A stretch of 64,000 nucleotides of DNA from Loktanella sp. S4079 (GTDB lineage Bacteria; Pseudomonadota; Alphaproteobacteria; Rhodobacterales; Rhodobacteraceae). The translations under genes were made by a program, and so were the position numbers. The notes beneath the pieces are model-generated. The model saw nothing but the letters and a program-made list of their open reading frames with translations. It was not told where the DNA came from and did not search any database. The DNA lies in the NCBI RefSeq assembly GCF_000967725.1, contig NZ_JXYE01000001.1, forward strand, positions 62,001-126,000, written 5' to 3'. Shown piece by piece: positions 1 to 7,998 of this stretch (its first letter is position 1; every line of letters begins with the position of its first letter).

Positions 1-617
1 CAGTTGCTTTGGGGGCGTATGGTCTTGATGATGACATCAACAATCGGTTTTTCATCAAAAAGATCCTAGAAGACGGTACGACTGCCGACGACGCTCTTGC
101 AAACCGGCTGGCTGACAATCGTTATGCCGATTTCAGTGAGGCATTCGGATTTGGCGACAATGCCATTCCAGCGACGCTTTCAGAAGGCTTTGCAGATAAA
201 ATTATCTCGCGATACGAGACCCGCCAATTCGCCCAGGCCGTCGGCGAACAAGACAATGATCTAAGGCTCGCACTAAACGTTGCGGACGGGGTTTCGGATA
301 TTCTCGACCGCAACAGCACCAATACCGGCCAATGGTATTCGATGATGGGAAACGCCCCAATGCGAAATGTTGTGCAAACCGCATTGGGATTACCGAGCAG
401 TACGTCGAGCATTGATGTCGATCAACAGCTTGAAATTTATCAAGAACGCGCGAAGTCCGTGCTGGGAATTGATAGTTTCGCACAATTGGCCGAACCGGAA
501 GCGCAAGAAAAGCTCATCCGCATGTTTCTCATTCGTTCAGACGCGGCCAATATGTCCGCGTCATCAGGCAGCTCAACAGCACTAACGCTCCTGCAATCTG
601 TCCCACAGATTTATTAG
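1..617 (+). CDS. DUF1217 family flagellar-cluster protein (5' truncated)
   Basis: The reading frame is open from the first base, so the N-terminus lies outside the window; about 204 residues are visible. The visible part is soluble and mostly helical, with no signal peptide or membrane segment. The stretch GAYGLDDDINNRFFIKKILE and the later repeat-like segments (YADFSEAFGFGD, and LEIYQERAKSVLGIDSFAQL) resemble the DUF1217 family, which in Rhodobacterales sits inside flagellar clusters and has no established function. It converges with fliI, and the two stop codons overlap by 4 bp, leaving no room for a terminator. The TTG at 9 could be read as a start, but the homology appears to extend upstream of it, so I treat the gene as partial. 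The family call is from recall of sequence character, not a search. Confidence 0.75.
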   Translation, partial: VALGAYGLDDDINNRFFIKKILEDGTTADDALANRLADNRYADFSEAFGFGDNAIPATLSEGFADKIISRYETRQFAQAVGEQDNDLRLALNVADGVSDILDRNSTNTGQWYSMMGNAPMRNVVQTALGLPSSTSSIDVDQQLEIYQERAKSVLGIDSFAQLAEPEAQEKLIRMFLIRSDAANMSASSGSSTALTLLQSVPQIY

Positions 618-1942
618 ATCGGCTTCGTGCCGCTCTTCATTGCTTGACGTAATTTTGAGAAATGCGCCAAGGTACCGCGTTGGTCCTTGATGGTCAGGAA
701 CGTTTCTAGCGCCGTGAAACATGCAATCGCGGCATCAACTGACTTGTCCGAACCTGCGGTGTACAACCCAGATTGCACCATGAGTTCTGCACGTTGATAT
801 GTACCCAAATGCGATCGTGCTTGGGCGATCAGCGCATTTTCTTGCGGGCTAGCTGCCTGAGGCAATGATCGTGAAACAGATTTGAGGACATCAATCGCGG
901 GGAAGCGTCCCCTTTCTGCGATTTCTCTTTCTAGAACAACGTGGCCATCCAACACTCCGCGCAAAATGTCGGCTACGGGCTCGTCCATGTCAGATCCGGC
1001 AACAAGAACAGAAAAGACGGCGGTTATATCGCCTTCGTCACCCACTCCAGGTCCTGCCCGCTCGCAAAGTGCGGCAATCGCTGGCCCAGTCGAGGCAGGA
1101 TACCCTCTAAGATTCGCAGTCTCTCCCGCGGCAACAGCGATTTCGCGATGCGCCTCGCAAAATCGAGTTACGGAATCGACCAGCAAGAGAACCTGCAATC
1201 CCATCTCACGAAAGTGCTCTGCCACAGCCATTGCCGACCACGCACAACGTCGCCGCACCTGCGGAGCACGCTCTGACGTTGCCGCAACAACCACCGCCTT
1301 TTTCATGCCGTCGATGCCCAGTACTTCATCGACAAAATGTCGTAGTTCGCGCCCGCGTTCACCGACCAGCGCGATGACCACGACGTCCGCCTCGACGCCG
1401 CGCGCAAGATCGGCCATCAGCGTCGACTTACCCACACCCGAACCAGCGAAAAGACCGATCCTCTGCCCCTGCACGATTGGAAGTAGCGTGTTGAACACCG
1501 CCAGCCCCGTTTCCAGACGTTGCCCCATTGGCCTACGCTGATGCGGGCTAGGTGGTTCTTGTCTGAGCCGTCGCGGCGTGACACCGGGCAGCAACGGACG
1601 ACCATCTAACGGTCGGCCATCAGGGTCGATCACCCGCCCCATCCATGAAATATCAGGCGCAAACTTGGGCGCCGGTTCAAAGACAACACGATCCCCTAGG
1701 CAAACACCCTCCGACGCACCATCCAACAAGAGATGAATCCCATTTTGATCGAGCCGCACGATTTCCGCGTGAATCTCGTGACCTTCGCTCAGAACGCGCG
1801 CGCGGTCACCAACTTTGACAGAATCGACCTGTCCAGCGACCTGCACAGTGCCGCCATGCACACCGCTGACTCGACCAACATAATGAACAGAGCGTAAATT
1901 TTTCACCGCTGCTGTGGCCTGATCAAGGATATTCTGGGGCAT
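614..1942 (-). CDS. fliI: FliI, flagellar export ATPase
   Basis: Cytoplasmic ATPase of the flagellar type III export apparatus, related to the F1 beta subunit. It has 442 aa from the chosen start, normal for FliI. Walker A GSGVGKST lies near residue 168, a Walker B strand (VLLLVDSV) near 250, and an F1-type N-terminal beta barrel precedes them. I chose ATG at 1942 because AGGAG lies 8 nt upstream; an in-frame GTG at 1966 would add 8 residues (MKQQQEHQ) but has no comparable ribosome binding site. The gene is divergent from flgB, 86 bp away. FliH is encoded about 15 kb away, so the usual fliH-fliI-fliJ grouping is broken here. The identity is secure. Confidence 0.95.
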   Translation of the reverse strand: MPQNILDQATAAVKNLRSVHYVGRVSGVHGGTVQVAGQVDSVKVGDRARVLSEGHEIHAEIVRLDQNGIHLLLDGASEGVCLGDRVVFEPAPKFAPDISWMGRVIDPDGRPLDGRPLLPGVTPRRLRQEPPSPHQRRPMGQRLETGLAVFNTLLPIVQGQRIGLFAGSGVGKSTLMADLARGVEADVVVIALVGERGRELRHFVDEVLGIDGMKKAVVVAATSERAPQVRRRCAWSAMAVAEHFREMGLQVLLLVDSVTRFCEAHREIAVAAGETANLRGYPASTGPAIAALCERAGPGVGDEGDITAVFSVLVAGSDMDEPVADILRGVLDGHVVLEREIAERGRFPAIDVLKSVSRSLPQAASPQENALIAQARSHLGTYQRAELMVQSGLYTAGSDKSVDAAIACFTALETFLTIKDQRGTLAHFSKLRQAMKSGTKPI

Positions 1943-1976
1943 TTGGTGCTCCTGCTGTTGCTTCACAAACCTCTTC

Positions 1977-1994
1977 TTAAGGAATCAGCCTTAA
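1977..1994. promoter_or_regulatory. Inverted repeat between fliI and flgB
   Basis: TTAAGG-N6-CCTTAA is a perfect 6-bp inverted repeat in the 86-bp gap between the divergent fliI and flgB starts. Its TTAA halves recall CtrA half sites, but the spacing between them is 10 nt rather than 7. I see it as a candidate operator for the flgB operon or fliI; no binding protein can be named from sequence. Confidence 0.3.
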
Positions 1995-2028
1995 TGCTTC
2001 GTTGAAACCAAACGAGGGAGAACCCCCG

Positions 2029-2406
2029 ATGTATAAATCGTTGGAGATATTCCAAACCGCCAGTGCGATGGCCCGCAATGCCGGCGCACGACAGGCAGTC
2101 GTGGCACGCAACATCGCAAACGCAGATACGCCCGGATACAAGGCCCAAGAGGTCGCCAAATTCAGCGACGCGATGGATGCCCAATCCGCGAGGCTCCGCA
2201 CAACACGGCCCGGACACATCACGCAATCGCCACAGGTTTCGTCAGGCAAAGTGACCACGACCGGTGAACCTTCGCCCAATGGTAACACCGTCGCTCTCGA
2301 GGATGAGTTGATGAAGTCGGTTGCGATTACCCGTGACCATGACAAGGCATTGGCCGTTTACCGTCATGCCATGACCGTGCTGCGCACCAGCCTTGGCAAA
2401 CTTTAG
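2029..2406 (+). CDS. flgB: FlgB, proximal rod protein
   Basis: Flagellar basal-body rod protein, 125 aa, exported through the type III apparatus. The N-terminal motif NIANADTPGYKA (around residue 33) is the rod/hook family signature, and the C-terminal helix carries the Y..AMTVLRTSLGK ending. The start at 2029 (MYKSLEIF) has GGGAG about 8 nt upstream; the longer reading from 2002 would place residues before the conserved N-terminus. First gene of the + operon flgB-flgC-fliE-fliQ-flgF-flgG-flgA-flgH-fliL-like. Clear identity. Confidence 0.95.
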   Translation: MYKSLEIFQTASAMARNAGARQAVVARNIANADTPGYKAQEVAKFSDAMDAQSARLRTTRPGHITQSPQVSSGKVTTTGEPSPNGNTVALEDELMKSVAITRDHDKALAVYRHAMTVLRTSLGKL

Positions 2407-2415
2407 GGGTCCCAG

Positions 2416-2808
2416 ATGACTGATTTTGTTGATGCAATGTCTGTTGCGACAAGCGGGATGAAGGCGCAGGCCAATCGGTTGCGCCACGTCTCTGAAAATA
2501 TCGCGAATACCGACACGCCGGGTTATCACCGTAAGACCATCTCGTTTCACGAAATGGTCGAAGCCGGAACAACACCCGGCGCGGTTGCGACGGGCCGCGT
2601 GCAGCTCGATCAGACAGCTTTGCCTCGGGTGTACGATCCGACGAACCCATTGGCCGACGAGACCGGTCACTATGACGGATCGAACGTAAATCTGTTGGTC
2701 GAGATTGCCGACGCCCGCGAGGCACAGCGAAGCTACGAGGCAAATCTGAAGATATTTGATCAAGTGCGGCAAATGTCGTCCGCGCTCATGGACCTGTTAC
2801 GCAAATAA
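2416..2808 (+). CDS. flgC: FlgC, proximal rod protein
   Basis: Rod protein of 130 aa, the usual FlgC length. It carries the family motif NIANTDTPGYHRKTI near residue 31 and a C-terminal helix (ANLKIFDQVRQMSSALMDLL) that packs in the rod core. The start is 9 nt after the flgB stop, with AGGGG upstream. The order flgB-flgC-fliE is the canonical one. Confidence 0.96.
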   Translation: MTDFVDAMSVATSGMKAQANRLRHVSENIANTDTPGYHRKTISFHEMVEAGTTPGAVATGRVQLDQTALPRVYDPTNPLADETGHYDGSNVNLLVEIADAREAQRSYEANLKIFDQVRQMSSALMDLLRK

Positions 2809-2819
2809 GGAGAATCCCG

Positions 2820-3101
2820 ATGAATATCAGTTCAATCGTTGCGCAAAACTATGCCGCTAGCAAAACCGCCACCGCCCCCGAACCCGGCACCGGCGACAAC
2901 GCCTTTGCGAACGCCGCGCAGAGCTTTATGGACACCATGAAGTCCAGCGAAAACACAGCGATGCAAGCGATGACAAGTGGCGCTGATCCTCATGCACTTG
3001 TCGAGGCCTTGGCGCAGACTGAACTTGCCGTGCAAACGGCTGTGACAGTGCGCGATCGTGTCGTTGAAGCCTACCAAGAAATCTTGCGGATGCCGATCTA
3101 A
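2820..3101 (+). CDS. fliE: FliE, MS ring-rod junction protein
   Basis: Small helical protein (93 aa) joining the FliF MS ring to the rod. It shows the conserved C-terminal segment LAQTELAVQTAVTVRDRVVE followed by AYQEILRMPI, which is diagnostic of FliE. The start follows an AGGAG ribosome binding site 11 nt after flgC. Its stop codon shares one base with the fliQ start (TAATG), implying translational coupling. Confidence 0.95.
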   Translation: MNISSIVAQNYAASKTATAPEPGTGDNAFANAAQSFMDTMKSSENTAMQAMTSGADPHALVEALAQTELAVQTAVTVRDRVVEAYQEILRMPI

Positions 3102-3367
3102 TGACCGAAGCGCTGTTCTACGACACGCTTCGGCAAGGATTGTGGACAGCCTTTGCCGTTTCCATCCCAATCCTGACGGTGGCTCTGGTGTCCGGTCTCG
3201 TCGTGGGCCTGTTCCAAGCGCTCACATCCATTCAGGAAATGACCCTGACATTTGTGCCCAAACTTGCCGCGATCATAGGCACGTTTTGGATCACCATGAA
3301 CTACATGTCTGAAACGCTCGTCAGCTTGTTTCACAACACACTGATCCCCCTGATCTCTGGAGGTTAA
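3101..3367 (+). CDS. fliQ: FliQ, export gate subunit
   Basis: Inner-membrane component of the flagellar export gate, 88 aa with two transmembrane helices (about residues 15-38 and 52-75) separated by a short loop containing QEMTLTFVPK, the conserved FliQ loop motif. The N-terminus MTEALFYDTLRQGLW also matches the family. Coupled to fliE by a TAATG overlap. fliP and fliR, its gate partners, are elsewhere in the same cluster. Confidence 0.96.
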   Translation: MTEALFYDTLRQGLWTAFAVSIPILTVALVSGLVVGLFQALTSIQEMTLTFVPKLAAIIGTFWITMNYMSETLVSLFHNTLIPLISGG

Positions 3368-3370
3368 CAA

Positions 3371-4084
3371 ATGGATAATGCTTCATACGCGACGCTGACC
3401 CGACAAGCAGGCCTAATGACGGAAATGCAGGTCATCGCAAATAACATTGCGAACGCGTCGACCACCGGATTTCGTTCCGAAGAGGTAATGTTCTCTGAAC
3501 ATGTTAAGGCGCTCTCGGCAGATGCCGATTCACTTTCGATGGCGACCGCCAACGTCCGCGACACGGTTCAAACGCAAGGCAGCCTGACTCAAACTGGTGG
3601 TACCTTTGATCTTGCTATTGAGGGTGAGGGATTTTTTGTTGTTGAGACTCCGAACGGTCAACGCCTGACGCGTGCCGGCGCCTTTGGCCCGAACGAAAAC
3701 GGTGATCTTGTCACCCCCGACGGGCATCCGGTTTTGGATGCTGGTGGAGCGCCCATTTTCGTCCCCCAAGGTGCTGGGACAATCGGAATCGGAGCGGATG
3801 GCACAATTAGTGTTGGGGCCCAGCCAGTCGGACAAATTGGGATTGTCCTACCGACAGACCCGAACCAAATGACACGTGAAACAGGTGTATTATTCAATGC
3901 ACAAGGTGGATTTGAACCTGCACCGAACGGCCGCATGGTCCAAGGATTTCTAGAAGAATCCAACGTTAACCCAATCACTCAAATTAGCCGCATGATCGAA
4001 GTTCAGCGGGCCTATGAGATGGGACAGGGGTTCTTGGACAATGAACACGAACGCATCCGCGGCGTTATCAAATCCATCCGCTAA
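3371..4084 (+). CDS. flgF: FlgF, proximal rod protein
   Basis: Rod protein of 237 aa. N-terminal NNIANASTTGFRSEEV (near residue 24) and the internal block LAIEGEGFFVVETPNGQRLT (near 83) are the FlgE/F/G core motifs, and the C-terminal MIEVQRAYEMGQGFLD closes the family fold. It precedes flgG, as in most genomes. Shorter than flgG and ending in ERIRGVIKSIR, which fits FlgF rather than FlgG. Confidence 0.93.
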   Translation: MDNASYATLTRQAGLMTEMQVIANNIANASTTGFRSEEVMFSEHVKALSADADSLSMATANVRDTVQTQGSLTQTGGTFDLAIEGEGFFVVETPNGQRLTRAGAFGPNENGDLVTPDGHPVLDAGGAPIFVPQGAGTIGIGADGTISVGAQPVGQIGIVLPTDPNQMTRETGVLFNAQGGFEPAPNGRMVQGFLEESNVNPITQISRMIEVQRAYEMGQGFLDNEHERIRGVIKSIR

Positions 4085-4098
4085 ATTAGGAGAAAGCC

Positions 4099-4884
4099 AT
4101 GCGAGCATTAGAAATCGCAGCTGCCGGAATGTCGGCGCAACAAACCCGAGTTGAGGTGATCTCGAACAACCTCGCGAATATGAGCACGACAGGTTACAAC
4201 GCGCGCCGCGCTGAATTCGCCGATCTCCACTACCAACAAGTTGCTCGCCCCGGAACAATCAACGCCTCTGATGGCACCTCGCTTCCCACAGGGGTTCAGC
4301 TTGGGCTTGGTGTGCGGACTACGGCGGTTTCTGTCATGCTGTCACAGGGATCACTCACGCAAACGGGCGGCGACCTTGATCTTGCTATCGAAGGCGACGG
4401 TTACCTCGAGGTTACACTGCCCTCTGGGGTTTCCGCCTACACACGGGATGGCGGCCTAAAGCTGACAGGTGACGGGCAGGTGGTAACATCCGACGGCTAC
4501 CCCGTTGTCCCCGACATTACGATTCCAAGTGATGCGCGTTCGATTTCGATCAACGCTGAGGGAGAGGTTTACGGATATTTTGACGATCAGGTGCAGCCAC
4601 AGTTCTTGGGGCAGTTCACGATGGCCGGGTTTACCAACCCAAAGGGGCTGGAAGCGATCGGATCGAATTTATTCGTGGAAACGCCCGCCTCGGGCCCATC
4701 ATTGGTCGGCACCCCGGGCGAGGATGGATTGGGGGCCTTGCGCCAAGGCTACCTCGAGAACAGCTCTGTTGATCCTGTACGTGAGGTGTCCGATCTGATT
4801 GCTGCCCAGCGCGGGTATGAACTGAACTCAAAAGTCATTACCGCAGCGGACCAAATGCTTAGCTCGATGGTTCAGGTACGATGA
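4099..4884 (+). CDS. flgG: FlgG, distal rod protein
   Basis: Distal rod protein, 261 aa, the expected FlgG length. Motifs: NNLANMSTTGYNARRAEF near residue 25, LAIEGDGYLEVTLPSG near 95, and the C-terminal LIAAQRGYELNSKVI followed by a terminal QMLSSMVQVR helix. It has AGGAG about 7 nt before the ATG. Its TGA overlaps the flgA start (ATGA), so flgA is probably translationally coupled. Very secure. Confidence 0.97.
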   Translation: MRALEIAAAGMSAQQTRVEVISNNLANMSTTGYNARRAEFADLHYQQVARPGTINASDGTSLPTGVQLGLGVRTTAVSVMLSQGSLTQTGGDLDLAIEGDGYLEVTLPSGVSAYTRDGGLKLTGDGQVVTSDGYPVVPDITIPSDARSISINAEGEVYGYFDDQVQPQFLGQFTMAGFTNPKGLEAIGSNLFVETPASGPSLVGTPGEDGLGALRQGYLENSSVDPVREVSDLIAAQRGYELNSKVITAADQMLSSMVQVR

Positions 4885-5297
4885 TCCGGTTCTTTGCGCT
4901 CTTTTGCTGCATTGGTGTGTCAGCCAGTGCTGATACCGTATTGGCGGCGCGCACGATTCCGGCACAGTCGACAATAATGCCCGAGGACATATTGGTTAAC
5001 AGCCGCACAATCCCCGGCGCCGTTTCCGATCCTGCGCAGATTATCGGAATGGAGGCACGTGTTGCCCTTTACGCGGGGCGCCCCATTCGAGAAGGCGATG
5101 TGGGCTTCCCCGCCGTAGTTGAGAGAAATCAGATTATCGCTCTGCATTACAATCAACATGGGCTGTCGATCACGACCGAAGGCCGCGCGTTGGGCCGCGC
5201 CGGGCCGGGCGACCGCATCCGCGTCATGAATATCAGTTCGCGTAGCACGGTTACTGCGCAAATCGGGGCGGATGGGGCAGGCTATGTCGCAAACTAA
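4881..5297 (+). CDS. flgA: FlgA, P-ring assembly chaperone (short form)
   Basis: Periplasmic chaperone for P-ring (FlgI) assembly. It has 138 aa, much shorter than enterobacterial FlgA (about 220 aa), as is common in Rhodobacterales. A signal peptide (about residues 1-17, FFALFCCIGVSASAD) is followed by a SAF domain with AGRPIREGDV and the C-terminal GDRIRVMNISSRSTVTAQI. The start overlaps the flgG stop (ATGA). Identity is supported by both the SAF domain and position between flgG and flgH. Confidence 0.92.
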   Translation: MIRFFALFCCIGVSASADTVLAARTIPAQSTIMPEDILVNSRTIPGAVSDPAQIIGMEARVALYAGRPIREGDVGFPAVVERNQIIALHYNQHGLSITTEGRALGRAGPGDRIRVMNISSRSTVTAQIGADGAGYVAN

Positions 5298-5306
5298 GGA
5301 CAGCAC

Positions 5307-6029
5307 ATGCGTAAAATTCTAATCGTAATTGCGGCAGTGTCAGGCTGCACAACAACACCAATTGGACGTGCGCCCGCATTCACCCCCCAAGAGACAACTG
5401 TAGAGCGCGAGGCGATGTTTAATCCCAGCTTTCCTGAACCTGTGCTTAGCACGATGCTGGGACCGTCTTCGCAGGCCTCGCTATGGACGGGCGAACGCGG
5501 ATCGCTCTTGGGCGATCGGCGTGCCATGCAACGTGGCGATATCATGACAGTCGTGATCGAAATTGACGATAGCGCCGAGATTTCAAACTCTTCCGCGCGC
5601 TCACGATCTCAATCGCAGCAGGCAGGCATGCCTCAACTCTTGGGCCTACCGCAGCGGATCGACCGCAGATTGCCCGAGGGCGCATCAGCAGCAGCATTTG
5701 TAGATCTCAGCTCAGACAGCAGTTCGTCTGGCGATGGCTCTGTGCGTCGGAATGAAAAACTCACTTTGCGGGTCGCTGTGACGATCACCGACGTGCTTCC
5801 CAATGGGGTTCTTGCGATCACGGGGCAACAAGAAGTCCGCGTGAACTACGAGCTGCGCGAATTGATCATCACGGGCTACGTTCGCCCCGAAGACATCACT
5901 CGTCAGAATGAAATCACTTACGACAAGATCGCTTCGGCCCGTATTTCCTACGGCGGGCGCGGGCAAATCACCGATATGCAACAACCCAGATACGGTCATC
6001 AGGTGCTCGAAAGCACGCTGCCGTTCTGA
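5307..6029 (+). CDS. flgH: FlgH, L-ring lipoprotein
   Basis: Outer-membrane L-ring protein, 240 aa, exported and lipidated: the N-terminus MRKILIVIAAVSGCTTTPIG ends in a lipobox (AVSG-C14). Family motifs GDIMTVVIEIDDSAEISNSS and GNEKLT-like RRNEKLTLRVAVTITDVLPN are present, and the C-terminus ITDMQQPRYGHQVLE matches FlgH. It follows flgA by 9 nt. The P-ring gene flgI is in a different operon at 18.5 kb. Confidence 0.95.
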   Translation: MRKILIVIAAVSGCTTTPIGRAPAFTPQETTVEREAMFNPSFPEPVLSTMLGPSSQASLWTGERGSLLGDRRAMQRGDIMTVVIEIDDSAEISNSSARSRSQSQQAGMPQLLGLPQRIDRRLPEGASAAAFVDLSSDSSSSGDGSVRRNEKLTLRVAVTITDVLPNGVLAITGQQEVRVNYELRELIITGYVRPEDITRQNEITYDKIASARISYGGRGQITDMQQPRYGHQVLESTLPF

Positions 6030-6050
6030 TCAGTCCGAACCGGAGATCAT

Positions 6051-6539
6051 ATGAAAAATCTACTGCTTCCCCTTCTCCTTCTGCTTGTCGGAACTGGCAG
6101 CGGCGTTGGCGCTGGGCTGATGCTCATGCCCGAAGAAGAAACCCTTCTTACTGATGGAAACCCCTGTGGCGAAATAACCGAGACCACCCACGCCCCAGTA
6201 GAAGAAATCAGCCTCGAACGTGAATACGCGAAACTGAATAATCAATTTGTCATTCCTGTGGTTGAGGACGGCTTAGTCGCCGCACTGGTTGTCACGTCGA
6301 TTAGCCTTGAAGTCACAACGAACAACACATCCGTCGTTCATACCGCAGAACCGAAATTACGCGACGCATTTTTGCAGGTGATGTTCGATCACGCAAATAT
6401 TGGTGGTTTTTCAGGGAATTTCACAACGGGAACAAACATGCGCGCGTTACGCAATGAACTTCTCCAATCCGCGCAACAGATCGCCGGCGAAGTTGTGACC
6501 GATGTGTTGATTACTGACATCGTCCGTCAGGATTCGTAA
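6051..6539 (+). CDS. FliL-like basal body protein (second copy)
   Basis: Single-pass protein of 162 aa: an N-terminal hydrophobic helix (residues 3-25, rich in Leu and Gly) and a periplasmic domain with NQFVIPVVEDGLVAALVVTS and PKLRDAFLQVMFDHA, the pattern of the FliL fold (stomatin-like). FliL modulates the stator and torque. It is the last gene of the flgB operon and differs strongly from the other FliL at 14.8-15.3 kb, so the cluster encodes two FliL-type proteins. The 3' end overlaps the convergent fliJ-like gene by 13 bp. I infer function from the fold-like pattern and location. Confidence 0.75.
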   Translation: MKNLLLPLLLLLVGTGSGVGAGLMLMPEEETLLTDGNPCGEITETTHAPVEEISLEREYAKLNNQFVIPVVEDGLVAALVVTSISLEVTTNNTSVVHTAEPKLRDAFLQVMFDHANIGGFSGNFTTGTNMRALRNELLQSAQQIAGEVVTDVLITDIVRQDS

Positions 6540-6919
6540 TACTGCTTTCGTTGGTTGGTTAGCTTCTGTCGTTCCTGCAGCTTTTCAACCAACTTTTGAG
6601 CCGCCTGATCCCGACCGAAAACGCTGCGCAGTTTTGCTGCGCAGTTTTCTTTTTGCGCAAGGATTTGCGCCAGTTCCGTGTTGATTACAGATTTTCGCTG
6701 GTCCACCCATCGTTGCCAGCGTAGATGCACCGCCGGTGTAGCAACGAATTCAGTCGTCGCCGAAGCTGGCGGTTGCGCTTCTTGCCGCTGCTGTAACTGG
6801 ATGAGATTTTGCCTTAACCGCGCTTCGCCTTGCACAAGCCGCGCCATCTCTGCCTGGACGTAACCTAATTCTACTGCTGTTAATTTAGCCAGCGCCTGCG
6901 CTTGGGCGACTTTCTTCAT
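6527..6919 (-). CDS. Small coiled-coil protein, probable FliJ-like
   Basis: 130 aa, cytoplasmic, no signal peptide or membrane helix, almost entirely charged or Gln-rich helix (for example RQNLIQLQQRQEAQ and LVEKLQERQKLTNQRKQYYE), as expected of a FliJ/type III stalk coiled coil. It is last in the - operon flhA-fliR-flhB, and its start overlaps the flhB stop (ATGA). FliJ normally sits in the FliI hexamer and contacts FlhA; no other fliJ candidate is in the window. The assignment rests on size, composition and context, because FliJ sequences are poorly conserved. Confidence 0.55.
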   Translation of the reverse strand: MKKVAQAQALAKLTAVELGYVQAEMARLVQGEARLRQNLIQLQQRQEAQPPASATTEFVATPAVHLRWQRWVDQRKSVINTELAQILAQKENCAAKLRSVFGRDQAAQKLVEKLQERQKLTNQRKQYYES

Positions 6920-7998
6920 GATCTGTATACCTTAGTGCGCATTTTCTCAGCAAACCGAATAGCAGCCGCCACTGCGCGATAATGCTCTGGTGCGATGACC
7001 TGACCGATTTCGACACCCGCGTGCAGCACCCGCGCTGTCGGCGGATCAGAATGCACAGGAACCCCATGTTCAAAGGCCAATTCGCGGATCTTGGCGGCAA
7101 CCTCATCAACGCCCTTCGCAACGCAGGTTGGCGCGTTTCCTGAATTGCGATCCCACTTCAAAGCAACTGCATAGTGGGTCGGATTAACAATGATAACATC
7201 AGCGGTTGGCACATCCGTCAGCATCTTGTTCATTGCAATCGCCTGTCCCTTCATACGGCGCTGCTGCTTCATCATTGGGTCGCCTTCTGACTCCTTATGC
7301 TCATCCGTCATTTCCTTCCGGCTCATCCGGTTTTTGCGCATAAACTCAGCCCGCTGCCACAAATAGTCTATCCCTCCAAGAATTGCCGCAATCACTGCGA
7401 CGATAAACATGAGATGGATCATCAACTGGCCAAGTTCCGACACCACACGCGCAGGCGGATGATACAGACTGCCGACAATGCGATCGGATTGTGCTGATAA
7501 GAACAGCCCCAACACGATGCAATAAATCAATAGTTTGGCGAAACTTTTGACGAATTCAAACAAGCCTTGGCGACCAAACTTGTTCTTTAGTCCTGATATC
7601 ATTGAGATTCTGGATAGCTTCGGCGCAAGCTTTGAACCTGTCACCACGAATGCCCGCTGGGCAATAACCGCCAAGAGGGCGCAAAGCGCGGGGCCCGCGA
7701 ACCAAGGTAAACTATTCAGAAAGACCGAACTCATGAGGTTGCGCTGCACGGCGACACCTGAACCGTCAAACATTAGTTGGCTCAGCGAGTCCGCACGCCC
7801 CAGCATCACGGCAAGCACTTCCGCCAAACTCGTGAGCGCAGACGAGCCAAATGTAATCCCCACCAGCAAGAACCCCGCATATCCCGCAGCAGTGGTCAGA
7901 TCCGCGGATTTTACCAGTTCCCCTTTTTTGCGCGCATCATCGAGCTTTTTCTGGCTCGCTTCAAATTGCTTGTCGCTCTCGTCCCCTTGTTCGCTCAT
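6916..7998 (-). CDS. flhB: FlhB, export gate switch protein
   Basis: Inner-membrane export protein that switches substrate class from hook to filament. 360 aa with a charged N-terminus (DESDKQFEASQKKLDDARKK), four hydrophobic segments between about residues 30 and 215, and a cytoplasmic C-domain containing the autocleavage motif NPTH (in VIIVNPTHYAVALKW, near residue 270). Both ends overlap neighbours by ATGA (fliR upstream, fliJ-like downstream), so the operon is tightly coupled. Confidence 0.96.
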   Translation of the reverse strand: MSEQGDESDKQFEASQKKLDDARKKGELVKSADLTTAAGYAGFLLVGITFGSSALTSLAEVLAVMLGRADSLSQLMFDGSGVAVQRNLMSSVFLNSLPWFAGPALCALLAVIAQRAFVVTGSKLAPKLSRISMISGLKNKFGRQGLFEFVKSFAKLLIYCIVLGLFLSAQSDRIVGSLYHPPARVVSELGQLMIHLMFIVAVIAAILGGIDYLWQRAEFMRKNRMSRKEMTDEHKESEGDPMMKQQRRMKGQAIAMNKMLTDVPTADVIIVNPTHYAVALKWDRNSGNAPTCVAKGVDEVAAKIRELAFEHGVPVHSDPPTARVLHAGVEIGQVIAPEHYRAVAAAIRFAEKMRTKVYRS

